From: Oryzibacter oryziterrae
Lineage (GTDB): Bacteria > Pseudomonadota > Alphaproteobacteria > Rhizobiales > Pleomorphomonadaceae
Direction of reading: 5' to 3'
Length of the DNA stretch: 64,000 nucleotides
NCBI RefSeq assembly: GCF_021864535.1
Contig: NZ_JAKJIC010000007.1
Location: forward strand, 1-64,000
Part shown: piece after piece, positions 11,683 through 21,754 of the stretch
Layout of the letters: each line of letters begins with the position of its first letter
How positions within the stretch are numbered: position 1 is the first letter of the stretch
Translations under genes and position numbers: made by a program
The notes under the pieces: generated by a model
The model's database searches: none
Told to the model about the DNA's origin: nothing
The model's input: only the letters and a program-made list of their open reading frames with translations

Positions 11683-12771
11683 TTATTCGTCCGACGGGGC
11701 CTTCTCGGCGCTCACGCGTGGCCGACGGGCGGCACGCGGACGCGGCGGCACCACATCGGCGTCAGGCGAGACGCCAACCGTGGTCGCGCGGCGACGCGGG
11801 GTGCGCTTGCGCTCACCGGCGCCTTCGCCCTCGGCCGACGCAGCTTCTGGAGCCGCTTCACGCACGGGCGCGGGAGCCGGAGCGGCCTCAGCGACGGGGG
11901 CCGGGGCAGGAGCCGGAGCAACCGCCGGCGCCGGCACATGCGGCGTGGTCGACGCCACATGAACCACCGGACGGTCCTTCACCAGCACCGGCTGCGGCAC
12001 ATCGGGGAAGCTCACGTCGGGCTGCGGCGCGTCGGCAAAGCTCGGCTGGATCATCGGCGCGGCACGCTCCGGACGATCCTGGCGCTCGGGACGCTGGTCC
12101 GGCTGGCCATTGCGATCGCCACGGTCGCGGTCGCGACCGAAGCGGTCGAAGCGCTGACGGCGGCCGTCGCGGCGATAGTCGCGATTGTCCTGCCGTTCGC
12201 CATTGTTGCGATCGCCGTTGTTACGGTCGCCGTTGCTACGGTCGCCGTTGGTGTTGTTCCGCTCGCCACGGTCGCCGTTGTTGCGATCCTGCTGGTAGCG
12301 TTCGTTGCGCTCGCCGCGCTCGGGACGATCGCCCTGCTCGCGCGGTTCACGCGGCTGGTAGCCGCCTTCGCGCTCGGGACGGACTTCAGACGGCTGGCGA
12401 TTGCCTTCGAACTGACCGGGAGTCTTGATCTCGATCTGGCGCGGCTCGAAGCGATCCGACCCCATCGGCTCGAAATCGTCATCGGTCTCCTCGTCCTCGC
12501 GACCGAGCGCGGCTGCCGTCTGGGCAGCCTGGGCGGAGGCGATGATCCGGTAGTAGTGCTCAGCGTGCTGCAGATAGTTCTCCGCCATCACGCGATCACC
12601 GGAGGAAGACGCGTCGCGCGCCAACTGCGTGTATTTCTCGGCGATGTGCAGCGCCGTCCCACGGATCTTGATGTCGGGACCGTTGCTGTCGAAGGACCGG
12701 GTCAACGGGTTGGGAACCTTGCGGTTCTGGCGACCGCGCATCCGCTGCTTGTTCTGCTGATTCTGTCTCAT
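11683..12771 (-). CDS. DUF4167 domain protein with long disordered tail
   Basis: The N-terminal part (about residues 1-90) holds the DUF4167 domain, with the conserved SFDSNGPDIKIRGTALHIAE and the YLQHAEHYYRI block; this family is common in Alphaproteobacteria and suspected to bind RNA because of its Arg-rich, disordered tail. Residues 130-230 are Arg/Asn/Asp/Gly-rich with NGDRN-type repeats; residues 270-330 are Ala/Pro-rich; the last 30 are basic. AAGAGA precedes the ATG. The position between prmC and clpB is a usual one in the order. No enzymatic motif is visible. Confidence 0.88.
   Translation of the reverse strand: MRQNQQNKQRMRGRQNRKVPNPLTRSFDSNGPDIKIRGTALHIAEKYTQLARDASSSGDRVMAENYLQHAEHYYRIIASAQAAQTAAALGREDEETDDDFEPMGSDRFEPRQIEIKTPGQFEGNRQPSEVRPEREGGYQPREPREQGDRPERGERNERYQQDRNNGDRGERNNTNGDRSNGDRNNGDRNNGERQDNRDYRRDGRRQRFDRFGRDRDRGDRNGQPDQRPERQDRPERAAPMIQPSFADAPQPDVSFPDVPQPVLVKDRPVVHVASTTPHVPAPAVAPAPAPAPVAEAAPAPAPVREAAPEAASAEGEGAGERKRTPRRRATTVGVSPDADVVPPRPRAARRPRVSAEKAPSDE
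12194..12283 (-). repeat. 15-bp tandem repeat inside the DUF4167 gene
   Basis: Six consecutive 15-base units (12194, 12209, 12224, 12239, 12254, 12269), most reading CGGTCGCCGTTGNTN on the plus strand, encode NGDRN-type pentapeptides. The fifth unit has diverged. In-frame copy-number change would be tolerated. Confidence 0.8.
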
Positions 12772-13384
12772 ATATCCGCTATCTCTTGTATCCGCGGGTT
12801 AACCGAACAGCCGCACCCTTTCGACGCCCCAGGCGGACCCAGCTTCGGGTCAGGGGCTGATACCATCGGAACTGTTCGCTTGATCTCATCTGTTCGCGTC
12901 TGCCCGCCGTTCGCGTTTCTTGCGACCACGGCCGGCGCGCCAAGCTTCACCCTCAACGATCTGTCAGTACGAGAACGGGTTCAGGCCTGATCGGAACCTC
13001 AACTGCCGTGGGCATCTGCCGCACCGCAGCGAATTTCGTGTCAGACTATCAGAGGATACGACGGGCATGAACGACCAAGCCTTTCCGGCAACGGTCTCAA
13101 CTGTCCATCAGCGACAATCTGCCGTGTCGCAGATCGTTCCTCTTGAAAACGGCTTCGCAACGCTAGAGGCGTAACACGCAAAAATGAAGACACTTTTGCG
13201 GAAATGCTGGCCTGAGCCCTTTTTTAATGGGGCCTGAGACCTGTGCGCAAAATCGCGTCCCTTTTTGCGCACGACGCTTCTTGCGTCCGAACTATCCAAT
13301 TTTCGAGCTGAAACTACCGGTTCCCTCGCCATTTTCCAAGGACATTTTTTACATCCGCGTAGAAATGCTGCAAAAAATGCACTG
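12772..13384. other. Intergenic region between prmC and the DUF4167 gene
   Basis: About 610 bases without a convincing gene. It contains a 10-bp inverted repeat (13243-13252 with 13263-13272) and a direct repeat GGCCTGAG around a T-run (about 13210 and 13231). These could end the prfA-prmC transcript, but the T-run lies on the wrong side for a textbook terminator on the minus strand. A 35-codon plus-strand frame at 13068 is not convincing. Confidence 0.5.
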
Positions 13385-14275
13385 TTATCCGCAAGCACGC
13401 ACTCCCAAAACCACACGATCAAGCCCACCAAGGTCGGAAAGGACTTCGATTTCACGCAAATCTGCCGCTTCGAAGAGGGCTTTCACCGTCTCACCCTGGT
13501 CAAAACCGATTTCGACCACAAGCATCCCCCGCGGCACAAGCAGAGCCGTAGCGCCGTCCGTCAGCGCCCGATAGGCCGTGAGGCCGTCGGCGCCGCCGTC
13601 GAGCGCCAGACGCGGGTCATGGTCGCGCACCTCCGGCGACAGGGTGTCGACCACGGCGCTCGCAATATAGGGCGGATTGGACAGGATCATCCCGAAGCGA
13701 CCATCGAGCGGTTCGAGATAGGAGCCAGGACGAAAATCCAGCCGCTCGGCAACACCATGGCGGGCCGCATTGCGCTGGGCCACCTCGATGGCGCCGGGTG
13801 CGAGATCGGTGGCAACCGCCTGAGCCCCCGGCAGTTCCGTGAGCAGCGTGACCGCGATGGCCCCGGTGCCCGTGCCGATGTCGGCAAAGCGCAGGCCGGT
13901 GCCGTCGGCGGCAACGCCCGGAACAGCCCCGCTTCGCACGCGCCTGACAACGACGTCCACAAGCGTCTCGGTATCCGGACGCGGCTCGAGCGTATCCGGG
14001 CCAAGTTCGAAGTCGAGGCCGTAGAACTCGCGCGAACCGATGATGCGCCCGACCGGCTCTCCGGCAAGGCGGCGCGCAAGATACCCTTGCGCGCGAGCAA
14101 CCACATCGGCTGTGGCCGGCGAGCCGCCCTCGACAACCAGACGCACGCGATCAAGCCCGGCCGCCGCCTCCAGCAACATGCGCGCTTCAAGTGCGGCCAT
14201 TGCCAGACCGGCATCCTGCAGCGACAGGCGCAGGCGCAGAAGCAGCTGGTCGAGCGTGATCGGCGTCTCGCTCAT
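13385..14275 (-). CDS. prmC: Peptide chain release factor N5-glutamine methyltransferase
   Basis: Methylates the Gln of the GGQ motif in release factors RF1/RF2. The 296-residue protein has the helical N-terminal domain (about 1-85), the SAM-binding motif [11 protein letters not shown] near residue 135 and the catalytic NPPYI near 202, as in the family. The start overlaps the prfA stop (ATGA), so enzyme and substrate are translated together. Cytoplasmic. Confidence 0.96.
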   Translation of the reverse strand: MSETPITLDQLLLRLRLSLQDAGLAMAALEARMLLEAAAGLDRVRLVVEGGSPATADVVARAQGYLARRLAGEPVGRIIGSREFYGLDFELGPDTLEPRPDTETLVDVVVRRVRSGAVPGVAADGTGLRFADIGTGTGAIAVTLLTELPGAQAVATDLAPGAIEVAQRNAARHGVAERLDFRPGSYLEPLDGRFGMILSNPPYIASAVVDTLSPEVRDHDPRLALDGGADGLTAYRALTDGATALLVPRGMLVVEIGFDQGETVKALFEAADLREIEVLSDLGGLDRVVLGVRACG

Positions 14276-15348
14276 GCTTCGGCTTCGGCCAGAAGGCGCG
14301 ACTGATGATCGGTGATGAGACCGTCGATGACTTCGTCGAGATCGCCCTCCATCACCGCCGGCAGCTTGTAGAGCGTGAGGTTGATGCGATGGTCGGTGAC
14401 GCGGCCCTGTCCGTAATTATAGGTGCGGATGCGCTCCGAACGATCGCCCGAGCCCACCTGACCGCGCCGCTCCGCCGCCCGCTCGCTGTCGGCCCGCTCG
14501 CGCTCCTGCTCGTAGACGCGAGCGCGCAGCAGCTTCATGGCCTTGGCGCGGTTCTTGTGCTGCGAGCGCTCGTCCTGACAGGCGACCACGATGCCGGTGG
14601 GCACATGGGTGATGCGAATGGCGCTGTCGGTGGTGTTGACATGCTGGCCGCCGGCGCCCGACGCACGGAAGGTGTCGACCCTGAGATCGCCTTCGTCGAT
14701 GGCGATATCCACCTCTTCGGCCTCGGGCAGCACCGCCACGGTGGCGGCCGAAGTGTGGATGCGGCCCGAAGATTCGGTGGCCGGCACGCGCTGCACCCGG
14801 TGCACGCCGGATTCGAATTTCATGCGCGCAAACACGCCCTGCCCCGTCAGCGAGGCAATGATTTCCTTGTAGCCGCCGAGTTCGGCTTCCGACGCCGAGA
14901 GGACTTCCACGCGCCAGCCGCGTGCTTCCGCATAGCGCTGGTACATGCGGAAGAGATCGCCGGCGAACAGCGCCGCCTCGTCGCCGCCGGTGCCGGCGCG
15001 CACTTCCATGATGGCGCCGAGGTCGTCGGCGCGATCCTTCGGCAGGAGGGCGAGACGGATGGCGTGCCGCATCTCCCCGAGCCGCGCCTCGACCTCGGGC
15101 CGCTCCTCGCTGGCCATGGCGCGCATTTCGGCGTCGGTCTCGGCGTCGTCAAGGAGGTGGTCGAGGTCATTGAGTTCGCTCTCGACCGCGCGCAAGGCCC
15201 GGATGCGCGCCACCAGCGGCTCAAGCTCGGCATAATCGCGCGACAGCCGGACAAAGGTCTCCGAATCGGGGCCGCCGGACAGGCGCGCTTCGATGATCGC
15301 GAAGCGGTCGAGGAGCGCTTCCAGCCGGGAATCAAAACTGTTCATCAC
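14272..15348 (-). CDS. prfA: Peptide chain release factor 1
   Basis: RF1, which reads UAA and UAG and releases the peptide. At 358 residues it has full length. The codon-recognition PxT motif is [12 protein letters not shown], with the GGQ motif in [18 protein letters not shown] downstream, which prmC would methylate. ATG 15348 is followed at once by a second ATG; either could start. It lies six bases after the ptsP stop, in a lysC-ptsP-prfA-prmC series typical of the order. Confidence 0.97.
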   Translation of the reverse strand: MMNSFDSRLEALLDRFAIIEARLSGGPDSETFVRLSRDYAELEPLVARIRALRAVESELNDLDHLLDDAETDAEMRAMASEERPEVEARLGEMRHAIRLALLPKDRADDLGAIMEVRAGTGGDEAALFAGDLFRMYQRYAEARGWRVEVLSASEAELGGYKEIIASLTGQGVFARMKFESGVHRVQRVPATESSGRIHTSAATVAVLPEAEEVDIAIDEGDLRVDTFRASGAGGQHVNTTDSAIRITHVPTGIVVACQDERSQHKNRAKAMKLLRARVYEQERERADSERAAERRGQVGSGDRSERIRTYNYGQGRVTDHRINLTLYKLPAVMEGDLDEVIDGLITDHQSRLLAEAEA

Positions 15349-15354
15349 GTGAAT

Positions 15355-17625
15355 CTAGTTGAGCGGGATGTCGTTGGCTTCGGCGAAATCCTGCAGCAGC
15401 TTGCGCAGCGGCAGTCCCTCGCGCCCGGCGAGCGCCGGCTCGATCACAGCCCTCAGTTCGCCAAGGTTGACCGAACGGATCATGTCCTTGACCGGGCCGA
15501 TCGAGGTCGCGGCCATGGATATGGAGCGGAACCCGATCGCCATCAAGGCCATGGCTGACAGGGGGGTGCCCGCCAGTTCGCCGCAGAGCGTCGCCGGCTT
15601 GCCATATTCCGCCGACTTGGAGGCAATGACGCGCAGGGCGCGCATGAAGGGCGCCGACAGCGGATCGAAGCGCGAGGAGACCTTGGCGTTGCCCCGGTCC
15701 ACCGCCAGCATGAACTGGAACAGATCGTTGGAGCCGACCGACACGAAGTCCACCTCGCCCATCAGTTCGTCGATCTCGAACAACAGCGAGGGCACTTCGA
15801 TCATCGCGCCGAGCTTCAGCTGCGAGGGCGGCGTGTAATTGTGTTTGGCGAGGAAAGCGAGCTCGCGATGCACCATTTCGCGCGCACGGCGATATTCGTC
15901 GACGGTGCTGACCATCGGGAACATGATCTTGGCCTCGCGCCCGGCAGCGGCCTTGAGGATGGCGCGCACCTGCGTGCGGAGGATCACCGGCCGGTCGAGC
16001 CCGAGGCGCAGGGCACGCCAGCCCATGGCCGGGTTCTCTTCCTGCACCGAGCGGGTAAGATAGGGCAGCACCTTGTCGCCGCCGATGTCCAGCGTGCGGA
16101 AGGTGACGGGCCGGCCACCGGCGCCATCGAGAATGCGCGAATAGAGTTCCGTCTGCTGGCCGAGCTTGGGGAAGGCCGAGGCGATCATGAACTGCAGCTC
16201 GGTGCGGAACAGACCGATGCCATCGGCTCCGGACTCGTCGAAATGCGGCAGGTCGAACAGCAGGCCGGCGTTGATGTTGAGCGCGATGCGCGTGCCATCA
16301 AGCGTCACCGGCTCCTTGAAGCGCAGCTGGCGATAGCGTTCCTGCCGGCGGGCGCGGAAGCGCACCTTGGTGACATAGGCCTGCTCCACGTCGCCCGGCG
16401 GGCGCAGGTGCACGAAGCCGGACTCGCCGTCGACGATGATGGAATCGCCGTTTTCGGCCAGCGACACCACATTGGGCACCTGACCGACGGTGGCGATCGA
16501 CAGGGCGCGCGCGACGATGGCCACATGGCTGGTGGCCGCGCCTTCTTCCAGCACCAGGCCGCGCAGGCGCGTGCGGTCGTAATCGAGCAGCTCGGCCGCG
16601 CCCATGGTGCGGGCGACGATGATGGCGTTGTCCGGCAGGGCCTTGTCCTTGCCGGTCTTGCCCATCAGCTCGCGCAGCAGGCGATAGGTGAGATCGTCGA
16701 AGTCGTGCAGGCGCTCGAGGAGGTAAGGGTCGGTCTGCCGTTGCATGCGGGCGCGCGTGTCGGACTGCACGCGCTCGACCGCCGCCTCGGCGCTGAGGCC
16801 GGAGCGCAGGATCGCCTCTTCCATGCGCCGGGCCCAGCCGCGGTCATAGGCGAACATGCGATAGGCTTCCAGCACATCGCGATGCTCGCCGTGATGGGCC
16901 ACCTCGCCGCGCTCGATCATGTCGTCGATCGACAGGCGCAGGTTGGCGATGGCCGAGTTGAGGCGCTGGACTTCCTTGTCGGGATCCTCGGCGATGAAAT
17001 TGGTCACCACCACGCGCGGCTCGTGCAGCACCACATGGCCGAGGCCGACGCCGTCCGACAGCGCCGAGCCCTCAAGATGCATGGGCCGCGCCAGATCGAG
17101 CACCGTCTGCTGCGCCGAGGCGAGGCCCGACACCTGACCGGAGGCGATGATCTCGGCGATGATCATGCCCGTGGTCTGGAGCGCCTCTTCCTCTTCATCG
17201 GAATAGCTCTTGCGGGCCCGGTTCTGCACGACGAGCACGCCGAGCGTGCGGCCGGCGCGCAGGATCGGCACGCCGAGGAAGGAGTGGTAGGCCTCTTCGT
17301 CGGTGCCGGGAATGTAGGAGAAGGCGGGATGTTCCTGCGCATCCGGCAGGTTGAGCACGCTGGCTTCGGCGGCGATCATGCCGACGAGGCCCTGGCCGAG
17401 CTTCAGGCTGGCCTTGTGCACGGCCTCGCGGTTGAGGCCTTCGGTGGCGAAGAGTTCGAGGACGCCATCGGCGCGCAGGACGTAAAGGGAGCACACCTCC
17501 GCGACCATGTTGGCCGCGATGGTCTGAACGATCTTGTCGAGCCGACCTTGCGCACTGATCGGCTCCGCCATCACTTCGCGGAGGCGGCGCAACAGCACGC
17601 GCGGTCCAGACAGTGCCCCCCGCAT
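15355..17625 (-). CDS. ptsP: Phosphoenolpyruvate-protein phosphotransferase PtsP (EI-Ntr)
   Basis: First enzyme of the nitrogen-related PTS: takes phosphate from PEP and passes it to NPr. From MRGALSG at 17625 the protein has 756 residues: a GAF sensor domain (about 20-165), the EI N-terminal domain with the active His in GAATSHVAIVARAL near 345, and the PEP-binding TIM-barrel (about 400-740) with FRTLDIGGDK and GSNDLFQF. I choose 17625 because MRGAL...RVLLRRLREVM is the usual N-terminus; nearby ATGs at 17628 and 17634 are alternatives. The GAF domain distinguishes it from sugar-PTS EI; related proteins respond to glutamine. No other PTS gene is in the window. Confidence 0.95.
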   Translation of the reverse strand: MRGALSGPRVLLRRLREVMAEPISAQGRLDKIVQTIAANMVAEVCSLYVLRADGVLELFATEGLNREAVHKASLKLGQGLVGMIAAEASVLNLPDAQEHPAFSYIPGTDEEAYHSFLGVPILRAGRTLGVLVVQNRARKSYSDEEEEALQTTGMIIAEIIASGQVSGLASAQQTVLDLARPMHLEGSALSDGVGLGHVVLHEPRVVVTNFIAEDPDKEVQRLNSAIANLRLSIDDMIERGEVAHHGEHRDVLEAYRMFAYDRGWARRMEEAILRSGLSAEAAVERVQSDTRARMQRQTDPYLLERLHDFDDLTYRLLRELMGKTGKDKALPDNAIIVARTMGAAELLDYDRTRLRGLVLEEGAATSHVAIVARALSIATVGQVPNVVSLAENGDSIIVDGESGFVHLRPPGDVEQAYVTKVRFRARRQERYRQLRFKEPVTLDGTRIALNINAGLLFDLPHFDESGADGIGLFRTELQFMIASAFPKLGQQTELYSRILDGAGGRPVTFRTLDIGGDKVLPYLTRSVQEENPAMGWRALRLGLDRPVILRTQVRAILKAAAGREAKIMFPMVSTVDEYRRAREMVHRELAFLAKHNYTPPSQLKLGAMIEVPSLLFEIDELMGEVDFVSVGSNDLFQFMLAVDRGNAKVSSRFDPLSAPFMRALRVIASKSAEYGKPATLCGELAGTPLSAMALMAIGFRSISMAATSIGPVKDMIRSVNLGELRAVIEPALAGREGLPLRKLLQDFAEANDIPLN

Positions 17626-17746
17626 CATCCGCATCCTGAGTGGTCGCCGCCCGGCGGCCTCATGCCGCCGGATCAGCATCTTCGAGAATCAGGCCATCGA
17701 GCTGACCTGCCCGACGACCTTAGTGAATTGGCTTCACTCTACAAAA

Positions 17747-19000
17747 TCAAGCCTTGTCGAGGCCATACTCCGAATGGAGGGTGCGAACCGCCAGTTCGGT
17801 ATAGGCTTCGTCGATCAGCACGGAGATCTTGATCTCCGAGGTGGTGATCGCACGGATGTTGATGCCCTTGCTCGACAGCGAGCGGAAGGCCCGCGCGGCG
17901 ACACCTGCGTGGCTGCGCATGCCGACGCCGATCACCGACACCTTGCACATGCCGGTGGTGCCTTCAAAGCTCTCGTAGCCGATCTCGGCCTTCTTGGCCG
18001 TCAGCACCGCCACGGCGCGCTCGTAGTCGATCGCCGGCAGCGTGAAGGTGATGTCGGTCTCGGTCCCGTTGGGCGAGATGTTCTGGACGATCATGTCCAC
18101 GTTGATGTTGGCTTCGGCCAGCGGCACGAAGACCGCAGCCGCCACGCCCGGCTTGTCGGGAACGCGGCGAATGGAAATCTGCGCCTCGTCCTTGGAATAA
18201 GCGATACCCGTGACGACTTCCTGTTCCACGATCTCGTCCTCGTCGCAAATGAGCGTTCCGAACGGGTCGCCGTTCGGTTGGGTCTTGGGATTGTTGGGGT
18301 CTTCGAAGGAAGACCGAACGAAGGTGCGCACCTTGTGCACCATGGCGAGCTCGACCGAGCGTACCTGCAGCACCTTGGAGCCGAGGGACGCCATCTCGAG
18401 CATCTCCTCAAACGACACCTTGGCAAGCCGGCGGGCCTTGGGCACCACGCGCGGATCGGTGGTGTAGACACCGTCGACGTCGGTGTAGATGTCGCAACGG
18501 TCGGCCTGGATGGCCGCGGCAATCGCCACTGCCGACGTGTCCGAACCGCCACGGCCCAGCGTCGAGATGCGGCCATCCGGCGCCATGCCCTGGAAGCCGG
18601 CGATCACGGCGACGCGCCCCTCTTCCATCTGCGCGATGACGCGGCTGCCGTCGATCGACTGGATGCGGGCGGCGCCATGGGCCTGATCGGTGAGGATCGG
18701 CAGCTGCCAGCCCTGCCAGGATCGGGCATCGATGCCCATGGCCTGCAGCGTGATCGCGAGCAAGCCCGACGTCACCTGTTCGCCGGAAGCCACCACAGCG
18801 TCATATTCGCGGGCGTCATGCAGCGAAGAGGCGCCACGGCACAGCGCCACCAGTTCATTCGTCTTGCCAGCCATGGCGGAAACCACCACGGCCACCTGAT
18901 GGCCGGCGTCCACCTCGCGCTTGACATGGGCCGCCACGTTGCGGATGCGGTCCAGGTCGGCGACCGAAGTCCCGCCGAATTTCATCACCAACCGAGCCAT
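17747..19000 (-). CDS. lysC: Aspartate kinase
   Basis: Phosphorylates aspartate at the head of lysine, threonine and methionine synthesis. From ATG 19000 (417 residues) it begins MARLVMKFGGTSVAD, the kinase signature; the catalytic core continues to about 250, and two ACT regulatory domains (about 265-410) would bind lysine and threonine. The upstream extension to 19126 has no family support. It is monofunctional, with no homoserine dehydrogenase domain. The neighbour ptsP follows 121 bases later, an arrangement common in Hyphomicrobiales. Confidence 0.96.
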   Translation of the reverse strand: MARLVMKFGGTSVADLDRIRNVAAHVKREVDAGHQVAVVVSAMAGKTNELVALCRGASSLHDAREYDAVVASGEQVTSGLLAITLQAMGIDARSWQGWQLPILTDQAHGAARIQSIDGSRVIAQMEEGRVAVIAGFQGMAPDGRISTLGRGGSDTSAVAIAAAIQADRCDIYTDVDGVYTTDPRVVPKARRLAKVSFEEMLEMASLGSKVLQVRSVELAMVHKVRTFVRSSFEDPNNPKTQPNGDPFGTLICDEDEIVEQEVVTGIAYSKDEAQISIRRVPDKPGVAAAVFVPLAEANINVDMIVQNISPNGTETDITFTLPAIDYERAVAVLTAKKAEIGYESFEGTTGMCKVSVIGVGMRSHAGVAARAFRSLSSKGINIRAITTSEIKISVLIDEAYTELAVRTLHSEYGLDKA

Positions 19001-19172
19001 TTTCAGACGTCGTGCCTTGCGGGGCCAGGCCCCTTCTGGAGAAACGAAAATGCGGATGCCGGAAAGCCTCCGCAAGCGCGCCCTCCATACAGGAAGCCTC
19101 GCCCCGTCGCAACGTCGGAACTTCACGCGCCAGGAAATTAAGTCGGCGAGGCAGGAGACGCAAAAATGCGGC

Positions 19173-20102
19173 TCAAAGCGCGGCCACCGCCCGAAGCCAG
19201 CTCACGATCGCATCCTGCATCGGCGCCACGCAACGCACCTGACCATTCAGCCCGAGGCAACCATGGTGGAGACCGTTGAACCGCTGGAAATGCACCGGCA
19301 CGCCGGCGTCGCTGAGCCGGGCAGCATAGGCCTCGCCCTCATCGCGCAGCACGTCGCATTCCGACGTCAGCACGCAGGCCGGCGGCAGACCGGAAAGGTC
19401 GTCGGCGCGCAAGGGCGAAACCCAAGGATTGCCCGCCTGTGCGGCGTCGGGAAGAAAGTGATCCCAGAACCAGACCATGTCGCTTCTGGTCAGGCCATAG
19501 CCCTCGGCAAACTCAGAATAGGACGCGTGCCCCGACGAGTAATGATCGGTTACCGGATAGACCAGGAGCTGGCCCGATACCAGATCATCGCCGCACTCAT
19601 GGAGACGCAGCGCAGCCACCGCCGCAAGATGGGCTCCGGCACTGTCGCCGGCAACGATCACCCGACCGCCATTGCCGCCAAAGCTCGGTGACTTGCGCAC
19701 CGCCCAGCGGACGGCCGACACCATGTCGTCGGAGGCGGCCGGAAAGGGATGTTCGGGGGCCAGGCGATAATCGACGGAGACAACCACCACGCCGGCGTCG
19801 GCCGCAATGTTGCGGCAGATGTTGTCATGGGTGTCGAGGTCGCAAATGACGAAGCCGCCACCGTGCGCATAGACCACCACTTGCGAGGCCCCGGAACCGA
19901 AGGGGCGGTAGATCCGTCCGCCGATCGACCCGCGATCGCCGGGAATGGACACGGCCTCGATCGAGGCAACCGGCTTGCCCTGCGGCCGGGCCCTGAGCCG
20001 TGCTCCCGCCCGCGCTTCGGCAACGCTGAGGCTGTCGAGAGACGGCAAGTTCAGGGCGTCAGCCTGTTCGATGAGGCGGGCGATCTCGGGATTCAGCGGC
20101 AT
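19173..20102 (-). CDS. Alpha/beta hydrolase, hormone-sensitive-lipase family
   Basis: Family IV (HSL) esterase/lipase of 309 residues. The oxyanion-hole motif HGGGF is near residue 81, the nucleophile motif GDSAGAH near 152, and the acid and His of the triad in the SECDVLRDEGE and GLHHGCL blocks near 250 and 281. No signal peptide: cytoplasmic. It stands alone on the minus strand and is divergent from ubiG, with a palindromic site (20166-20185) in the shared upstream region. Substrate unknown, most likely short-chain acyl esters. Confidence 0.9.
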   Translation of the reverse strand: MPLNPEIARLIEQADALNLPSLDSLSVAEARAGARLRARPQGKPVASIEAVSIPGDRGSIGGRIYRPFGSGASQVVVYAHGGGFVICDLDTHDNICRNIAADAGVVVVSVDYRLAPEHPFPAASDDMVSAVRWAVRKSPSFGGNGGRVIVAGDSAGAHLAAVAALRLHECGDDLVSGQLLVYPVTDHYSSGHASYSEFAEGYGLTRSDMVWFWDHFLPDAAQAGNPWVSPLRADDLSGLPPACVLTSECDVLRDEGEAYAARLSDAGVPVHFQRFNGLHHGCLGLNGQVRCVAPMQDAIVSWLRAVAAL

Positions 20103-20165
20103 TGAGCATTCCGAAGCAGGCGAGGAGGCATCACAATCGAGGGGTGTTCACCTTCGCAGGATGTC

Positions 20166-20185
20166 GTTCAGATGTAAATCTGAAC
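20166..20185. promoter_or_regulatory. Operator-like palindrome upstream of the esterase gene
   Basis: GTTCAGAT-GTAA-ATCTGAAC is a perfect 8-bp inverted repeat with a four-base spacer, 64 bases before the esterase start and within a small AT-rich patch between divergent genes. It has the size of a repressor site. No regulator gene is adjacent. Confidence 0.5.
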
Positions 20186-20414
20186 ATATCATTGGTAGAC
20201 ATATGCAAGGCGAACTATATACGAAAGCAGTAGTTTACCCCTGAAGCCAAGGCCTGCCCGAGGCAGCGCAGGCGCGGCAAACGGGGCGAACCCGGCAAGG
20301 CTGGAGCCGGCGGGCACGCAGGCGCTGAAGTCTTTCCATCTCCAGCCTTGCCATCGCGCCGCGCACGTGCGATCCGGAGTTGGAAGCAGAACCGCCATCA
20401 TCGGGAGCCCTCGC

Positions 20415-21161
20415 ATGTCGCCGACCGCCAGAACCGTAGACCAATCGGAAGTCGACCGTTTCTCGCGCATCGCAGCGGAATGGTGGGACCCCAAGGGCAA
20501 GTTCAAGCCGCTGCACAAGTTCAATCCGGCGCGCCTGGGCTATCTCAAGCGCGAAATCTCCGCCCATTTCGGCCGCAACGCTGACGCCGCCAACAGCTTC
20601 GAGGGGCTGACGCTGGTTGACATCGGCTGCGGCGGCGGCCTGATCTCCGAACCGATGGCACGCCTCGGCGCCACGGTGACCGGGATCGATCCTTCGGAAA
20701 CCAACATCGAAGTGGCGCGCCTGCATGCAGGGCAGTCGGGGCTCACCATCGACTACCGGGCCGAGACCGCCGAGGCGCTCGACGCCGCCGGCGACCGCTT
20801 CGATGTGGTCCTGGCGCTTGAAGTGATCGAACACGTGGCCGACGTGCAGGCCTTTCTGGAGACGGTGTCGAACCTCGTCCGCCCGGGTGGCCTTCTCGTG
20901 GTGGCGACGCTGAACCGCACCATCAAGGCCCTCGGCCTTGCCATCATCGGGGCCGAATATGTGCTGCGCTGGCTGCCGCGCGGCACCCACAGCTGGGACA
21001 AGTTCGTCAAGCCCGAGGAAGTGGAAGCACCGCTGCAGGACTTCGGCCTGACCCTGCTCGACCGGTCCGGCATCGTCTTCGACCCCTTCCGCGATATCTG
21101 GAAGGAAAGCCGCGACACCGACGTCAACTACATGGTGCTGGCGACCAAGCCGAAGGCCTGA
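20415..21161 (+). CDS. ubiG: Bifunctional 2-polyprenyl-6-hydroxyphenol methylase / 3-demethylubiquinol O-methyltransferase
   Basis: Performs both O-methylations in ubiquinone synthesis. The 248-residue protein starts at ATG 20415 behind [25 protein letters not shown] near the N-terminus and SAM motif [18 protein letters not shown] (about residue 72) are UbiG hallmarks, as is the [13 protein letters not shown] block near 195. Membrane-associated pathway, soluble enzyme. It converges with the DUF1178 gene. Confidence 0.96.
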   Translation: MSPTARTVDQSEVDRFSRIAAEWWDPKGKFKPLHKFNPARLGYLKREISAHFGRNADAANSFEGLTLVDIGCGGGLISEPMARLGATVTGIDPSETNIEVARLHAGQSGLTIDYRAETAEALDAAGDRFDVVLALEVIEHVADVQAFLETVSNLVRPGGLLVVATLNRTIKALGLAIIGAEYVLRWLPRGTHSWDKFVKPEEVEAPLQDFGLTLLDRSGIVFDPFRDIWKESRDTDVNYMVLATKPKA

Positions 21162-21205
21162 GACCGGCCGCAAGGTCCGTCAGACCCGTTCGATCGGGCG
21201 GGCCG

Positions 21206-21676
21206 TCAGTTCTGTTCGCCGGGCAGGGCCGGCAGGGGCAGGATGTCGATGCCATCCTCGATCAGGGCCTTGGCCTCATCGGCTGACGCCTCGCCGTGGA
21301 TCGGCCGCGCCGGCGCTTCGCCAAAATGCACCTTGCGCGCTTCCTCGGCAAAGCCCTTGCCGACATTCTCCGAATTGGCGAGCAGCGCCGCCTTGATTTC
21401 CTTGAGCTTGGCCAGCGCTTCCTGCGCCTGCGGCGGAATGGCCGCAAGCGGCACCGGCGGCGCGGCCGGGGTCTCGGCAGGTTCCAGTGCAGCCATCGCG
21501 GCCTTCTGTTCGCCGGTCACCACGCGCGGCGCCATCAAGGCCTTGGTGATGGCACCATCGCCGCAATGCGGGCACGCCAGCAGGCCGCGCTGCGCCTGAG
21601 AATCGAAATCTTCCGAAGAGCGGAACCAGCCTTCGAAGTCATGGGCATTCGAACAGATGAGCGAGTAACGGATCAT
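21206..21676 (-). CDS. DUF1178 family protein
   Basis: Begins MIRYSLICSNAHDFEGWFRSS, the DUF1178 opening, followed by a zinc-ribbon-like CPHCGD near residue 35. The middle is Ala/Pro-rich and probably flexible; the C-terminal part (VGKGFAEEARKVHFGEAP, EDGIDILPLP) is conserved in the family. At 156 residues the length is normal. It is the last gene of the comF-grxC-nitrilase-DUF1178 series. Function unknown. Confidence 0.92.
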   Translation of the reverse strand: MIRYSLICSNAHDFEGWFRSSEDFDSQAQRGLLACPHCGDGAITKALMAPRVVTGEQKAAMAALEPAETPAAPPVPLAAIPPQAQEALAKLKEIKAALLANSENVGKGFAEEARKVHFGEAPARPIHGEASADEAKALIEDGIDILPLPALPGEQN

Positions 21677-21754
21677 GGTGTCAAAATGGGGCCGCAGGGG
21701 CCGGCTGACAAGCCGGAAAACCTGAGCAAACCGGAAAGTTGCTTGGAAAGCGGA

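Noticed and set aside
13068-13174. 35-codon plus-strand frame starting MNDQAFPATV
   Set aside because: Weak start signal and no feature; too little to call a gene.
17651-17671. 8-bp perfect stem between lysC and ptsP
   Set aside because: No T-run on either strand; GC-rich sequence gives such stems by chance.
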